From: Aurifilum marmelostoma | Taxonomy: Eukaryota; Ascomycota; Sordariomycetes; Diaporthales; Cryphonectriaceae | Assembly: GCA_027559495.1 (NCBI GenBank) | Contig: JAMXSV010000004.1 | Location: 1,291,001 to 1,355,000, forward strand | Reading direction: 5' to 3' | DNA: 64,000 nt | In this document: positions 37,260-50,737 of the stretch, in pieces | Layout of the letters: the number at the start of each line of letters is the position of its first letter | How positions within the stretch are numbered: the first letter of the stretch is position 1 | Program-made: the position numbers and the translations under genes | Notes under the pieces: model-generated | Database searches by the model: none | Told to the model about the DNA's origin: nothing | Seen by the model: only the letters and a program-made list of their open reading frames with translations

Positions 37260-38190
37260 ATTATGGCGACGATCCCGTGGCACTGAGATAAAAAGTACTT
37301 ACTGAGTAGGCCGGATGCTGTGCTTCTTGCACTGCATTGCAGTCTGCAGCAATCCGTTGACAGGCACCGGAAATTCCCCGAATGCTTCTCAGTGGCTGAG
37401 ACAGCATGTCGTTGCAATTGCTCGACATTTGCATTGCTATCTGCGTAATAGTCTGTTGGCGTTGAAATTCCTCTAGTCCCGGATTGGTATCCAAATCGTT
37501 CCGTCGCCCGTATACTTATGTCGACAAGCCAAGTGCCAAGTCGTTATGTAAAAAGAGTTGATGAAGTGAGGCCGCCAAAGTAGCCCACTTCAACGGCTGG
37601 TTCCCTTTGCTGTTAGTAGCACTCGAGGACTGCAGATTTCGGAAATACAAAATTCCCCATCCGTCAGTCACTGCACCCATGCCAGGGCGTAGATTGCACA
37701 ACAACCCAGGACGTGAGATTCGACGGGTAGCTTTAATCATCGAACGATATCCCTCCTTGGACCCCAATGACAATGAGCCGCAGGGATGTAGAGAATTTGG
37801 CTCAGTCCATGTGACCTGTAATCAGGATCCGACCACCATGAGTTGAAATTGGGTTTGCGCCAAGTCGACCTTTCTGGGAGCGAAGGCTGCGTCGACAACG
37901 ACCAAAGTGCTACCATGTACGTGACAAACCTGTCGCACACGTGTCATGCTATCCACCGCGAGCCACCAGAGATATTAGTAGTTGGCCGTTGAGGATTCAT
38001 CACATGGAGCTCATCCGCACACACGGGATTCAGGAAGCTGTTTATGAACAGGCTTGGTGTGACTTGGGTCAACCCTGACGATGCCACGCGCTCATGAAGA
38101 TCTTTCAGGGAGGCCCTTGTAGCTGCTTGCCGATTGGAGATGGGTTCCCACTTGAAAATGACGAAGATCCACCACTGCAGCACGCGCTAA
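37260..38190 (-). pseudogene. Degenerate protein-coding stretch, function unknown
   Basis: On the minus strand the frame from about 37960 to 37300 reads as natural protein (GSTLVVVDAAFAPRKVDLAQ, WGILYFRNLQSSSATNS, QPLKWATLAASLHQLF, GISGACQRIAADCNAVQ) but carries two stops, a TGA in the GGATCCTGATTACAG context and a TAA at 37516-37518. The TGA lies just before a possible acceptor (TTACAG). Upstream, in another frame, about 38183-37944 reads SGLTQVTPSLFINSFLNPVC and ADELHVMNPQRPTTNISGGS. The NISGGS with a preceding DP/NP motif recalls the C-terminal part of non-canonical poly(A) polymerases, but this is weak. A possible donor, GTAAGT, follows QHPAYS near 37300. It may be an intron-rich live gene that I cannot join, or a relic. 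Confidence 0.3.
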
Positions 38191-41100
38191 GGTGCGGGCC
38201 GGAATCTCGAGGAAGATTACTGCAATGTTGTTTTGCACACACTGCCGTAGAAAGTAGAATGGCGGAGAAAGAAATGTTCTTCGTCGTCGACCCGCTCAGC
38301 TGGGCATGTTGGACGATGCCCACCCAGCATTGCTGCCTGTATCCAGATAGACCGACGCCTCCCAGATTCTGAGTGCTGACGAGGCCATATTGGAAGAGGG
38401 CCGCCTGACAGCTGGACCAGACGAGTAACCCGCGCTATCCAAATAATCGACGTGGTATAGGGAGACAAGACCAAGAAAGAATGTGTCTCTGCCAAAAGCT
38501 GTGCCATCCTTGGCCTCTGCCGATAACCCTCGGTCCCTGTAAACACTTGAGCACAGCAGCTTTGCGAGCCCCAAGGGCCCGCCGCCAGACACAGGACGGG
38601 GATGGACAAGATTGCTGGGGCGGGCTGAGTGGGATCAGGATATCAACCTACCATAGAAGATGGAGTTGTGGCTCTGGGTGGTATTGCCGGGACTAGCTTC
38701 CAGGTGAGCAGTAACATACTAGTAGTAATTCCCCTAACAGATCTGAACGGGGCCAAGGAAAATTCTCCTGGCAAATATGCAGAGACCAGCAGCGGGTCAG
38801 TGCGATTCATCGGCGACTCCAGGTGATCGGCGAACGGAGCCCTGTTGCATCTCGGACCACTCTCAGAAGGTCGAAGAAAGGAGCCCTGATAACTTAAGTT
38901 TATGACAATCCTGTCGATCCTGCGAAGTTGGTGATCAATTAAGTAAGTAAACATCCTTGGTGCAGCCGAACTTAGTTGTGATGCCAACATCGGGCGAGTC
39001 CGGGCTCATTATCTGCCAAGAGTCCTGTCATTGCTGTAAGACGCGTCGACGTCTTCAAGCTGAGAGTAAATGCTGTGCTGGCTAGGATAGAAGAGGAGGA
39101 AAAGAGAAGGAGAAAAAGAAAATCAAAATATGTCCCATGCAGAGAGCTGGGTCGGTTGACGAGAAGCGTCGTAGAACGACCATGAGTGCTGTAATTGCGG
39201 GGGCGTTGACTGAGTAGCTTTGGAGGTAGACAGGCTTTAGTGGACGATACATCCTTTGATGACAAGTCCTATGTCTGACAATGAGAGTTTGGGTCGCAGG
39301 AATCCCCGGAAGGATAAACGAATCAAATGAAAATCAAGGGCAGGTGACGATGACATTACGTCGATCATCCAACAACATAAGAATGTCATGGTCGAACAGA
39401 GGTACGTTGACCCGCAAAAGAGAAGAAGAAAAAAAAAGGCAAGAGGATTGAAATCCTGGGCCAGAGATCGACAGAAGCGGGGACGGAATTGACGACATAA
39501 AGAAAAGACCCAATGGACAAGACGAAGTTCTGGGGGGGAGGCAGAGGGGGCCGGGGGGCGTACGACTCGTCGACCATATGTTGGGTAAGCTGAACTTTCA
39601 GGGGAACAGATAGGGTGATCATACTGTACTGTAGTACACAGATTGCGTCCCAGCTTTCCAAACGGGAAGATAGAGATAGAGAAAGCGCGGTTGTAGTGCC
39701 AAGACGCCATCTCACGACCCGTGTAGATCGTCGTTTTTCGATGGGCGCAGATGCATTAGCGTTTTCAACGCCCACCAGCCCAGAGACTCCATCCTACAGG
39801 ATGGTAGTATCGTAATACTAAGTAGCCAGAGCAACTCATGGGCGACGAGGACCCATAGGTGAGGTGCTAGTGCCGGCGCGGCTACCTGGACCAGCACCTG
39901 GGTGTGGTCGGGGTTTAACCTCTAACTCGCACTATTAGCTTTTAAGTCTGTCGGCATCAAGAGATGATCCCGGGAAATGGAACTTCACACTTGCGCGCCT
40001 CACCGTCTATGCGCAACGAGGATGTTCCCGCATGCACGTGGCTTAGGGCCAGCGACCATGTTCCATTTCCCACCCGCGTCCCCGCCTGCCGCCCGGACCG
40101 TGCTTTTTTGTGTGTCCGACGTAGACACTCGGTATTCCGGAGCGATGCAGACAACACAACGACGACTGTTGTGGAGGATGGCCGAGAGCCATTCTGCTGA
40201 CGTCCGATGCAGGCAGTTGCGCGGATTCTGCCGATCAGGCTTGCTATTCCATCATAGAGCTGCTGCACGTGGACGATGCTGGATACCTGCGTCGACTTTT
40301 GCTGGATGGGCTCGCAGGAGTGCGCAGGGAGCACAGTACAGTATGCGTACGATCGCTTTGGGAGATCTGGTCGCTACCACCACCACGGTAATTAGCCTCA
40401 TCGACATATACGAATCCTGAGACCCTCTTCGGCTCTGCCACGTCGCTTACCGCAGTGCTGGTCTCCTCCAAGGTCCATTCTCGAGCCCAGGAGACCAGGA
40501 AATGGCATCAAGAAGTGGAAGATTGGGCAGAAGACTGTCGTGATTGTCGACATGGTCGCATCCCATGATAACTTGATCGTCTCTCTGTCCCTGTGTGCCC
40601 GTAGGCGAGAATGGCTTATTCCCCAGGTTGCATGGTACGCTCTGGTGGACCATCATCTATTGCCACAGGAAGGAAAGTAGGGAAGTAGAAAGAAGAAAGC
40701 CAAGAAAGAAGGAAGAAAAAAAAAAAAAAAGGCCAAAAGAAAAAGAATAGAAATGTAGCCAGTGAAGACATGGTTGAGTGGACTAGAGAAGTGAGACTAT
40801 TGGAGGGGCGATGGCGATGAATGAAGCAGAATAGACGATAACTGTTGAGGCTACGCGCCATGACATCAGGCGGTGGTTGCTCGCAGATCTAGAGAGGAAG
40901 GCACGATAACAGGGTGCATATCTCCAACTCAATACCCTATTATCAACTCCACTTACCCTGACAAGTATTCCAACGGCAATCAACCTCAAGTATCCGTCCG
41001 TCCTTCGACATAACCGGTCCTAATATCCCTCCCGAGCGCATTTCATTCAGCTGGTATGACCTCAAAAAGATCAGGGCCAACATAATTTCTGTGCATTGCC

Positions 41101-43522
41101 AGGTGGTCTGCAATGCCTGTGTAAGCATTCACAACTGCAAATGGTCTCAAAACACAGGACTCTGAAAATTGGTCAAGACATTACAGACGTCACAGCTGCC
41201 CACCAGATCAAACGCTACGCAAGATGCAGTCAGTCAGGCTGGCCGGGCGCAGACTTGGGTTGACAGAGGGCAGTAGAACACATCAGATGGCATCTGGATC
41301 GGGTCAGCGCATGATCGGATGCAAGGGAGCATCAAAGATCCAGAAGCCGAGATGCATTGAAGCGATCTTCACTGCTGTGGGATACAGACCAATGAGAGGT
41401 TGCCAATGTCATGCCCACCGTGGCTTGACCTTCAAGACAGGGCGCAGGGAGAGAGCCTCAAGCAGTCTACCCCCTTCTTGTCATCGTCAGACTCTGCTTG
41501 TCCCAGATGCGAACGCAAAGCGCCATGCGCCCACCGCGGAACCCCTCGTTGAGGACGGAGCTCTCGGATCACCAGGCTCTGCTTCATGCCAAGCTCCTCG
41601 GCGACAACAGCTCCAGGATGTGTCTGATTCGCCATGTACCACCCCTGTCTGTTTCCTGACAGCACAGTCGATCACGGGCCCCTTAAAAACGGACCTGGAA
41701 CAGTCCCCTTGGGGGGGAAAGGGGGGACGGGGGTAGGGCAAGCCTCCTAGACGGTGCCTAGGCCTTACTCATCTCTGAGTCTCATCATTCATTATCAATT
41801 AACCTTGTTTTTTTGTTTATCCCTCCCACAAGCTTATTTGATCCGGCTTGTTTGAGACTTTGCGAGCCGCGTCTCAGCAGACTCCTGGCGAGCTGCTCCA
41901 GCGCGAACCATAAGCAGCAGTAGAGGGTACCGAAGATCATAGCGTGGATCAGCCGTACAATCGACAACTGCGCTCTCCCCGTTCCTTTGTTCATCACGTT
42001 TGGTGGTTCTTGTTGTTGGGGGGGGAGGGGAGAGAGGAGGGGTGGGGTCCGGTCCGGTTCTGGTGGGTTAATTCCGCCCAATTAACTTTCACCCGCTGGT
42101 TGTGGGCGCAGCTCAGACGCCCGCACGCCTCCTAATATCTGGAAGCATTTACGCCGGAGGTCCCCCAGCACCACAAATGCATTCTCGCAGTTGCAAGCGA
42201 GAACGAAATAAAACGGAGGCGCGTGCAACGGCGACGTCTGAGGGAATAACGTCATCATTGCCCGGAAACATGAGAGACATGCCTCCGATGGACGTGGCAG
42301 CACATCTGCAGCCCACACATTCAGGATCCGCCCTCGAAGGTGGTTCCGTGTCCAGCAGGAAGAAACCAAGTGACGATCCATTGGTCCACCCGAGAATCAG
42401 ATTTGTCAATCTTTACCCAGTGTACGGTCTGATCTGCGCAGAGCAGAGGGTGGCTGGTCGAGCCGGATGGTGCTTAAAACGTCTAGCAACCAAGTCTTTG
42501 TCCAAAAAAGAGGACCCAGAAAGACAGAGGATGCCGGGCTCTGGATAAGGAGGAGAGGGGAATAATTCGGGGGAGTAGCGACAGCGACCCCCCATCCGAA
42601 CGCGGGGCAAAATAACATGTTTGAAGTTTTGAGATGGCATCTGGGGGAGAGACGTTCGGCATAAGATCAGCTGGGCAATCCGGTCGCAGCCCAAGCTGGG
42701 CTGACCAGCATTGTCGAGGCATTATCCTCCACCACAGTACGAGGCAGTCGAGGAGGCAATCTTGGTCGTGGGCTCGTCTCAAGTACGTGATGGACCAACC
42801 CGGATCAACCCTGTCGCCCCAGCGACATGTTGTGCTATGGTATGGACGGGATCCTGGTCCTCCACAAGTCATCTCTTGTTCGAGGGCTGTTGGGCTGGCT
42901 GCGGCAGTGAGCCCGCAACGGGCAAGCTGGGCCGCGGCCCATAAAATTGGCTACAATGTTCGCCCTCGTTCGGGTTAGCCTTTGTGCTGGAGCCTCCCAT
43001 CTAGGCATGTTCATCGCAATTTGGCGCGCCTATCTTCATTCTCGCCAAAGGCCTCATCTTGTCGTCCACTTCTCTTTTTTCGCCCTGTCCGCCCTTGCCC
43101 ACCGCAGAGGCCAGCACAGCACACAATGATCAACAGACTGATTACTCTGTGGGCTCGGGCAGATCCAGTTCCGCCCCGCTCTATCACTTTTGGCTCCGGG
43201 AGATCACAGCATGAAGTGGATTGACGGACTGGCGGATAGCCGTCTGGCTTCGTTGAGCAGATCCTATGCGAGTCCTTGCAGACCTTGTTTCCTTTGTCCG
43301 TCTCTCTCTTACCCCTTCCTCGACGAGCGATCTGCTGCCAGGCTGTGCCTAAGTACTGTGGTATCTTTGTTCTCTCTCGTACAAAGTACCACGGTACCTT
43401 TGCATGGTGGGCTGCCAACGGGGAAGCAGCAGGCGATACAGGTCGACCCCACCCACACACCAAAGTCCTGGGTACCACCACCCACCCAGCCGCCTCGAGT
43501 GAGCAGACACAAGAGACCATCC

Positions 43523-43545
43523 ACACACACACACACACACACACA
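43523..43545. repeat. (CA)n microsatellite
   Basis: About 11 CA units, 740 bp upstream of the C2H2 gene. Confidence 0.9.
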
Positions 43546-44287
43546 CCCCTCTATATCCCTGTCCCCTGGCAACCAGGCTGGTGGTCCACACCCATCCCAC
43601 ACCCTTGACCACGATCATGGCAGCCAGGGGAGAGACCGACCTGGGGCTCATGGACCGGCCCACCATGCACGAGCATCGCTAGGGATCACCCCGAGTCAGG
43701 CAAGGGCTCGCAACGTCGAGGAGGGCGCTACGAGTACATGGTACCGTAGTACATTTGGTACATCTCGTCTACGGATGAGTACCTGAGATCGACGCCTGCT
43801 GGGCATGGTCATCTCATGTCCCTCAGAGGTTGGATGAGAAACCGACCCGCACAAATTTTGTGACAGCTGCTACTGCGGCACACCCGTCCAGGATCATCGT
43901 CCATCATCGTTAGCCTGATCGTCCTGGCTCTGCTTCGGGAGATTTCATCTACACACTCTACTACCCTTGGGGGCCCCTACCATTCCCACATGGCACTTGT
44001 CCTCGTGGTCACCTACATAAGATATCCACCCCCTCTCACCTTCTCCCTCCGGCACACCTTGGAGAAACAGCCTCTTCATACTCAAAGCACTTACAACTTG
44101 TGTGGATTCTTGGAAATCCATCTACACCTCTTTCAACAAACCTGCCTCGCAAAGTAATATATAATAATCTCTCGTGTCAAAATCTATTTTGTCATCCCTC
44201 ATCACCTCGCCACTCACATACCGCATACTTCACCTCTGGGAGGGAAGAATATATATTTGACTTCTAAGAAAGAAAAAAAAAAAAGAG

Positions 44288-45348
44288 ATGGCCACCATGA
44301 TGATGTCCTACGCGGCACAGCCGAGCGCGCACTACGGATACGGGCAACCCCAGGGACCACCGTCACCTCCTATGGACGACACCTCTAAGTGCTCGCTGCC
44401 TTCCATCTCAAATCTGCTCGGGTTGGCCGACGGTGGATCACCCACATCAGAGACCTTCCAGGCTTCGCAGCAAGGTAAGAGGCTGACAGCCAGCACCCCG
44501 ACGATCTCTATGGACGAGAAGAGCCCAAAAAAAAAAAATATTGACAAGAGCAACGCAGCACCATCACCTGTATCCGACTCTCGCCCAAACTCTTCTCACT
44601 ACAATGCTACTGTCCGTTGCGGTGCCCTGCCACCGACTCCGCCCATGTCATCGGATGCTTCCTTTGATGGCTATCAGTCACCACCACCTACCAAGGCTGT
44701 GAGCCAGGTGCCGCAGAACTACTACTTTGCTTCAGCACATCCCATGGGCCACGTCGAGGCTTCTGAGGCCCACCGCCAGCAGATTGTGCCTCGTATGCCA
44801 GTCCAGCCTGCTTACACCGCTCCCGCCGCCTTCGTCTCGTCCTACCTCTCGAACCCAGCGATGCACTCTTACTACCCAACGATGCAACCCACGCCTCCAC
44901 CTCAACCCCAGGTCTCGGGCCTGTTCTATCAGCGGCCGCTGCCTCAGGTACGTGAAATGTGTTGCTCTACCTCGAGCCAAGCTAGACTTGCCCACTCTAG
45001 GCAATACCATACTAACAGGCCACGCAGACGTTCCCTCCCATGCCTCTCAGCGTCGCCGTGCCTTCATCTGGGGCCAACCCATGGCAGCACCATCATTACA
45101 TCTCGCCAACATCGGCGGCCTCGTTCCCCCAGTCTCAGGATCGCTACATCTGCCAGACCTGCAACAAGGCCTTCTCCCGTCCCAGCTCACTGCGCATCCA
45201 CAGCCACTCGCACACTGGCGAGAAGCCCTTCAAGTGCCCTCATGCTGGCTGCGGCAAGGCTTTCAGCGTACGAAGCAACATGAAGCGGCACGAGCGCGGC
45301 TGCCACAACTTTGACGGCAGCAGCTCCGGCTCGCCCCCACTATCTTGA
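44288..45348 (+). CDS. C2H2 zinc-finger transcription factor, two C-terminal fingers
   Basis: A 326-residue protein with two tandem C2H2 fingers at the C-terminus: Cys262/Cys265/His278/His282 (YICQTCNKAFSRPSSLRIHS) and Cys290/Cys295/His308/His313 (CPHAGCGKAFSVRSNMKRHE), joined by the TGEKPFK linker, so DNA binding is expected. The N-terminal 220 residues are disordered, rich in Pro, Ser and Tyr, with KCSLPSISNLLGLADGGSP near the start. This layout and the finger sequence resemble the short C2H2 regulators of conidiation such as Neurospora CSP-1, but I cannot confirm orthology. Start at 44288 (GAGATGGCC) after a 14-A stretch. Intron 44948-45027 (GTACGT...ACTAAC...CGCAG, phase 0) joins RPLPQ to TFPPMP. 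The run of 12 A inside the coding region (SPKKKNID) is a slippage risk. Confidence 0.9.
44948..45027 (+). other. Intron of the C2H2 factor
   Basis: 80 nt, GTACGT donor, ACTAAC branch point and CGCAG acceptor, phase 0. An AG directly after ACTAAC (near 45018) is too close to the branch point and would shift the frame. Confidence 0.85.
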
Positions 45349-48300
45349 GAGGATGGCGAGCTGCCTGACACATGAATCACAATTCCTCTTCCTTCTTCTT
45401 CTTTCAACCTCATCACATTCGACCTCACCACCACCATCTCTATATCTTACTTTCTAATGGGCGCGAACTTTCCATCATCACGGGACACAGACGGATTTGG
45501 GATACCTCACGGTACAATTTTTACCTGGGCAACGGTTTTCTTAAGGACATGGGGTAAACCTGACATGATACCACAAACAAACGGATGGCGTACGAGGCGC
45601 GGCCTCATCAAGGGCAAGCACGGCTTTGAAGCATTTGCACGGCGTTTCACGGTGGTAACAGCATGGGGGCCAGGGGAGGTGCTTGACCAACGAGAAATTG
45701 TGGTACTTTAGCTTGGCGGACGGGGGGTGGCCAACAGGAAGGGAAGAGGGAAAAGAAGACGGATGTGTACCCACGCAAGCGGGGGGTCAGAATCTACTTC
45801 CTCTCTCGAGGTTTCTCTTGCAACTTGTTTACACTAGGGTTTCATTTCGAAGGAAAAAAGCTGAACCCTGGGAACTTTCCCAGTCGCTTACTAGCTAGCT
45901 ATTGTCAAACAATCATTCACAATGATACACACACACACACACATACACATGGTTCATCTGCATCTCTCTGTGTCTTTCTCTCTCCTACTGTTTATCCCCC
46001 AACTTCCATGACATGACCCTTACCAAAATGACTCTTGGCAGTGCGTTACCCGACACGCTCGTCCCGCCATGATTTCTTCTTTCAAAATGACAGCAACAGC
46101 AACGTGCTATGACTAAAATCATGCTACCCTTCTTGGAAGGCCATGCGGATCAGCTGTGTTCCCGGCTCCAGCTAACATCTCCATCGCAATATCGGCAACT
46201 CCCATTGGAATTTTTAGACCCCGGCTTGCCCAAGGATGCAGATCACCGGATGGTCCAATCTCAAATCACATCACTCAATTTACCAATGCCGGGATTTGAA
46301 GCCAAGTCGATCACTTGACCCTGCCTCGGAGGATTTTCCCATATGTCGACACCAATTCTTCCCTCTGCTTGGTCAATCGAGGAGCTCAGGGCAATGGTTT
46401 CCGTCCTTCGAGCAGGGAGGGGGGAAAAAAGGACCAACCCATGCCTCTACGTTTCTCAGTTCACTCATGCTGTCCTTTTGCCTTCAGAGACATTCTCAAA
46501 AGAGTGCCTATACATAGCACAACTAGCGAGAAGGAAAGTACCGTAGGCTAGCTTTTGGATTGTCGCCTGGGATGGTCCACCTAGTAGATCATGATCGCCA
46601 GCCGAGCGTAGTTTTTAAGATTCTCGTTACACAAATTCAGAGATGTTGGTGAGACGGGGGTGGTAACCTGCCACAATCCCCTTCCTGAAGTCATCAACAC
46701 CACTACCCATCCGACTGCAGTACTGTGATATCTTCGTCTATCACGACGGTTCTTTTCTTTCAATCTGTACCACCCTTGTTCCATGGCCCCCTTGGGACCC
46801 GCAGACTGCCCTCAAGACATTGACTCTCGGCAATTTTCCCAGCATCTGCCCTCTGTCACCCCTGACAAACTGCCAATATGCCCTTCGCCTCCATACTGAC
46901 CCTGCTTAGCCCGATGAGAGAAGTGGGGGAGGGGGAGGGATTTCCTCACACACTATCTCTTGTTTTCCCCGCGCCAAGCCCTTGTCAAGTCTGGGCTGCC
47001 TCTTTTAGTTGTGGTTCTGCCTTGTGTCTTCCATTATTGTACACAGCGGCACGGACTGCTCAACCTCAGGCCTGGGCCCGCTCTGTCACGCCCAGCCCCT
47101 GAGAAGGACCATGTCGAGAACGGGCGGGCCGCAGACGTCATGTTCTCTCCTGATGTCCCACCAGCAGGCCCATCATTCATCATCCTTGTAGCCACGAGCT
47201 GTTGGAAATGACAACAAAGAAGGAAAGACAAAGGAAAAGAAAAGAAAAAACCACACAAAAAAACACCTCATTTTCCCCCTCCGGACAGGGCGAAAACATG
47301 ATGTGTCTGATTAGGCTTTGGATCTACGGCTGAAGGGGAGCAACGTTGCACTACTATACCTCTTACCAACTGGTCGCCCCCCCCCCCCCCGTCCCCCCCC
47401 CCCTTTCCTCCTAATATGTACTAAGTACTAGACAGCCGAAAGTACCGCACTCGAGCTTGCATTTTATTGTCATTATGTACAAGTCCTCCAAGCGCGACGC
47501 CAGACGGAGAGCCAGAATGGACGATAACGCGGCAATGCCTGTCCGGCACATATCGGCCCACTCGCCGAGTGGGGGGGGGGAGGGGAGGGGATGAGAAAAG
47601 AGAGATCATCGTGGATTCATGGATCCTTGTGATAATCGCCAACGTTGTTGTGTTTTGCCCTCTTCCACACGCTGGCGGCCTGCCCGACTATAGACTTTCC
47701 ATCTTTTTCCTATTTGCAGGGGGACAAGGGGGAGGCAGCCAAGCAGACTTGCTGCTGATCACCTTGTAGAAATCGTCGGGGGGACGTGGCGGTGAGGCAA
47801 TGCGCACCAGGCGTATTCGCAGTGGTAGTAGAAACGAGAAGGTGATAGTTGCCATTTGCCTTGCTTCCGTGGCCCGCTGCTGTGGTCGGCCCGCCTGCAT
47901 CTCCATCGCGCGAAAAAGTTTTTTTAAATCTCTCTTTTGTCATTTTAACTCGGCCCTGTCTTTCAACCCGCCCTTCTTTTCCCTTCAGGGCAGCTGCTTC
48001 GGCCTTACTCAAACTCAAGGCTGGACGTCTTTGGCTTTTCGGAATGGGGCAACGAAGAGGGCTACGCCAAGCATATGCTCTGAGGCCGAGTCAGGCTTTT
48101 TCTAGGTTTAGGCCCACGTCTTTTTTTTTTTTCTTCTTCTGAAAATGACTTCCAAATTACACACAAGGTATCTGATCACTGGTCATGCGGGTGAAGCCGT
48201 GAGCGAAGCCTCTGCGATAGCGCCCTGAATAGGCTCATCAAGCCGCCCTTCCCTCTCCCCCCCCGTACCACAAGCCTGGATGATGCCAGCACGTACGTGA

Positions 48301-49072
48301 CTGTCCTAATGTGAGCCGGCCCCCACGTTGTGTGACACATGACCTGGTCCGTCAGATACCGTGAGGTGGCATAGATTGGCTCAAGGGCACTAGGTCCGAA
48401 GTGAAGCCGTCGGCTTGCTCTTGTGTGTGTGTGTGTGTGAAGAGTGATGTGGGAGGGCTAAAGGCCCCAAGTGCTGGACGCCGTCGTCAATAATTAGGCG
48501 CCACACGTACCGTGGTAACGTACCCTTGCAAGAGCACAAGACAAGAGATTGAGAGAGAGAGAGAGAGCGCGCGCAGAAATGTAATAATGCCTATGCCGGT
48601 AGTGCATAGCTTTCCAGGCTAAAGTTATCATCACCACTTTTGCCAACGCATGCCGAGTCGTGCAAAAAGACGAGACATGAGGTCCGAGGTCGTTGGTCAT
48701 GGGAGTGGAGCCGCGCCTTGGTGATCCTGTTAGTCTTGTACAGTGGATAGGGGTAGAACAATGGCGGAGGGTCGTGTTCCTGCTACCAGCTTCCTACTGT
48801 GGCAGGGGAACAAATGCAGCCCCTGTTGCACGAGGCTGGGGTATCCTGCTCAAGGTGCAGATCCCAAATGGACCCCTGTCAGCCATGACAGCCTCGACGT
48901 TTGATTGCCATGAAGGATGATGAATCCTTTTTGGTTCTAAGCTTCTCCTTCCTTCTTTTTCTTTTCCCTCTTGTCCTGTTCTGGGAACAATGAATCCGAG
49001 AGATGTCGAGAGCGAGCCTGCGCAAGATAATAAAGGGTACCTGGAGAACTTTGAAACAGTACTCATAAGTAG

Positions 49073-49073
<1 letters not shown>

Positions 49074-49114
<41 letters not shown>

Positions 49115-49117
49115 ACA
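49074..49117. repeat. CT repeat joined to CA repeat
   Basis: About 8 CT units run directly into about 13 CA units, then GCGCGC. Confidence 0.93.
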
Positions 49118-50566
49118 TGCGCGCGCATAGTGACTGAGAACATCGAGCCGGCTTGAGATTTGCCCAGAGTCTCAAAGCTGTCAGACCTTCCAAAGTTGTG
49201 ATAGTCAGAACAAGGGCAGGAAAAAAAAAAAAAAAAGATCACGATCAGTCGCTACACAAGTACGGTACGCTACAGTGCTGCACCTCCTGTTGGAGAATTA
49301 AGCTTAATGCTACTAGCCCTGCCAGACCTGCGGTAAGCGCAGGGGATCTCCTCCGGGGCGACAAGGGTTTCGAACGTCGAAACCAACCCCCCCTCGTTGG
49401 CCTGCTTAACCGAAGGTAACATATTACAAAGTGCTATGTAGTTATGTTCCGAAGTACGGGGTAGTAGTACCGTAGATCATTTGTCCAGGCGGCCAAGCAA
49501 GAGACCCGGCGACCTTGCAGCGCGGGCGGCCACCGGGAGCAACGATCGACGCATGACGAAGTTGTTGCGTATTTTTGTGGGCTGCGCAGGTCAATCGATC
49601 CCTTTTATCAGTGACCCTGAACACCTGTAAGTAATACGTATGATTATATTATTACGTAGGATGATGAACGCTATAGGAGGCAGAGATCATCACTGCAAAA
49701 GGATGTGATCGGTGTGCGCAAGTATAGCACGCAACACTGGTTATCGTGTCTCACTTGCGACTGGACTGGACCTTGCGCCCCAGGACTATTACTACATAAG
49801 TTTATACTAGTAGACCGATTATTAAACCTTTTTTTCTCATGAAATAAATTATCTATTCATTTATTTATATTCATCTTTTCTTATTTTTTTATTTTATTTT
49901 CTTCCACCATTGTTCCGGCGACCAGGGCCGCTGCTGTTAACCGCCGGGCAAGGGGGGTAACACAGCCTATATCAGAACTCACCTCCGGGCTTGGCACTGC
50001 AGTGGTGCAGATTCTCGTGTGTCTCAGCATCCTTGCGGCCAGTATCAAAAGCCCATGCCCCAAGTCAGACGATCACCTGCCACCCAGACTGATCTGAGGT
50101 GGTGTGCAATGGCATCTGTCATCTATCCTCTCAGATCAGGATCCCATCTCAACGACCGGATCTGGGTTCATCCCAGCAGCACTTACAGCAACCTCTTTGC
50201 ATTGGGATGGCCGGGTGGTCAGGCCTTTTGTGGACTCGGCACTGGCTCCTGACACAGGGGCCACACACGCAGAGAGTCTGCTCTGGGCCTTCACATGCCA
50301 ATGCGGCCTTGCGAACACCTACTTCCGTCCTCTCCTCACCTGATGGAGACGTCCCGGTTACCTTGAAGATTTCTTGTTCCACCGAGAAAATCCTTTGCTG
50401 CAACATGGGCGACGTCAATGTGTGCTGAAGTTTGTTAGCGACATGGCCAATTCGCGAGATTTGACTTCATCGAGTCAATACGTGGACACCCCGAGACAAC
50501 GTTCACGAGGCCCGTCCAACTCGTGAGCGCCTTGTCAGTACGCACGGCCGGTTCATAGAGCTGTCA

Positions 50567-50737
50567 ATGCCTCAACCTAGTCAGGAGAGGCCGGTGAGGT
50601 CCAAAACGAAAGCAGAGCGCGCCAAGTTACTTTTCGCACAGACAAAGTTTCACGACAACGAGGACGACGACAGCGACGATAACGACGACGCCAATGACAA
50701 GTGTGTAGTTGTGCGGCCGCCATACATCGTGTGCTGA
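50567..50737 (+). CDS. Possible small gene or first exon, charged protein
   Basis: A 56-codon frame begins MPQPSQERPVRSKTKAERAK and then has an acidic run (about residues 31-45, Asp/Asn-rich). The mixed basic then acidic composition looks more like protein than the surrounding frames. GTGTGT after the acidic run (NDK) could be a donor, with a CCCCTCAG acceptor near 50830, which would make this a first exon. No domain is recognised and the length is close to chance. Confidence 0.2.
   Translation: MPQPSQERPVRSKTKAERAKLLFAQTKFHDNEDDDSDDNDDANDKCVVVRPPYIVC

Larger units (their letters stand above)
30276..44287. other. About 14 kb without a confident gene
   Basis: The first kilobase is nimA 3' flank. 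The rest holds several microsatellites: CT 31899-31917, CA 32276-32320, TGG 33697-33730, CA 36459-36486, poly-C near 37059 and poly-T near 37098, CA 43523-43545. One probable degenerate coding stretch is at 37260-38190 on the minus strand. A 329-codon open frame at 31783-32772 runs through two microsatellites and is not convincing. The last 400 bp is a pyrimidine-rich leader of the C2H2 gene. No tRNA or rRNA seen. Confidence 0.5.

Noticed and set aside
42102..42548. 148-codon plus-strand frame
   Set aside because: No recognisable domain; other frames are similarly open there.
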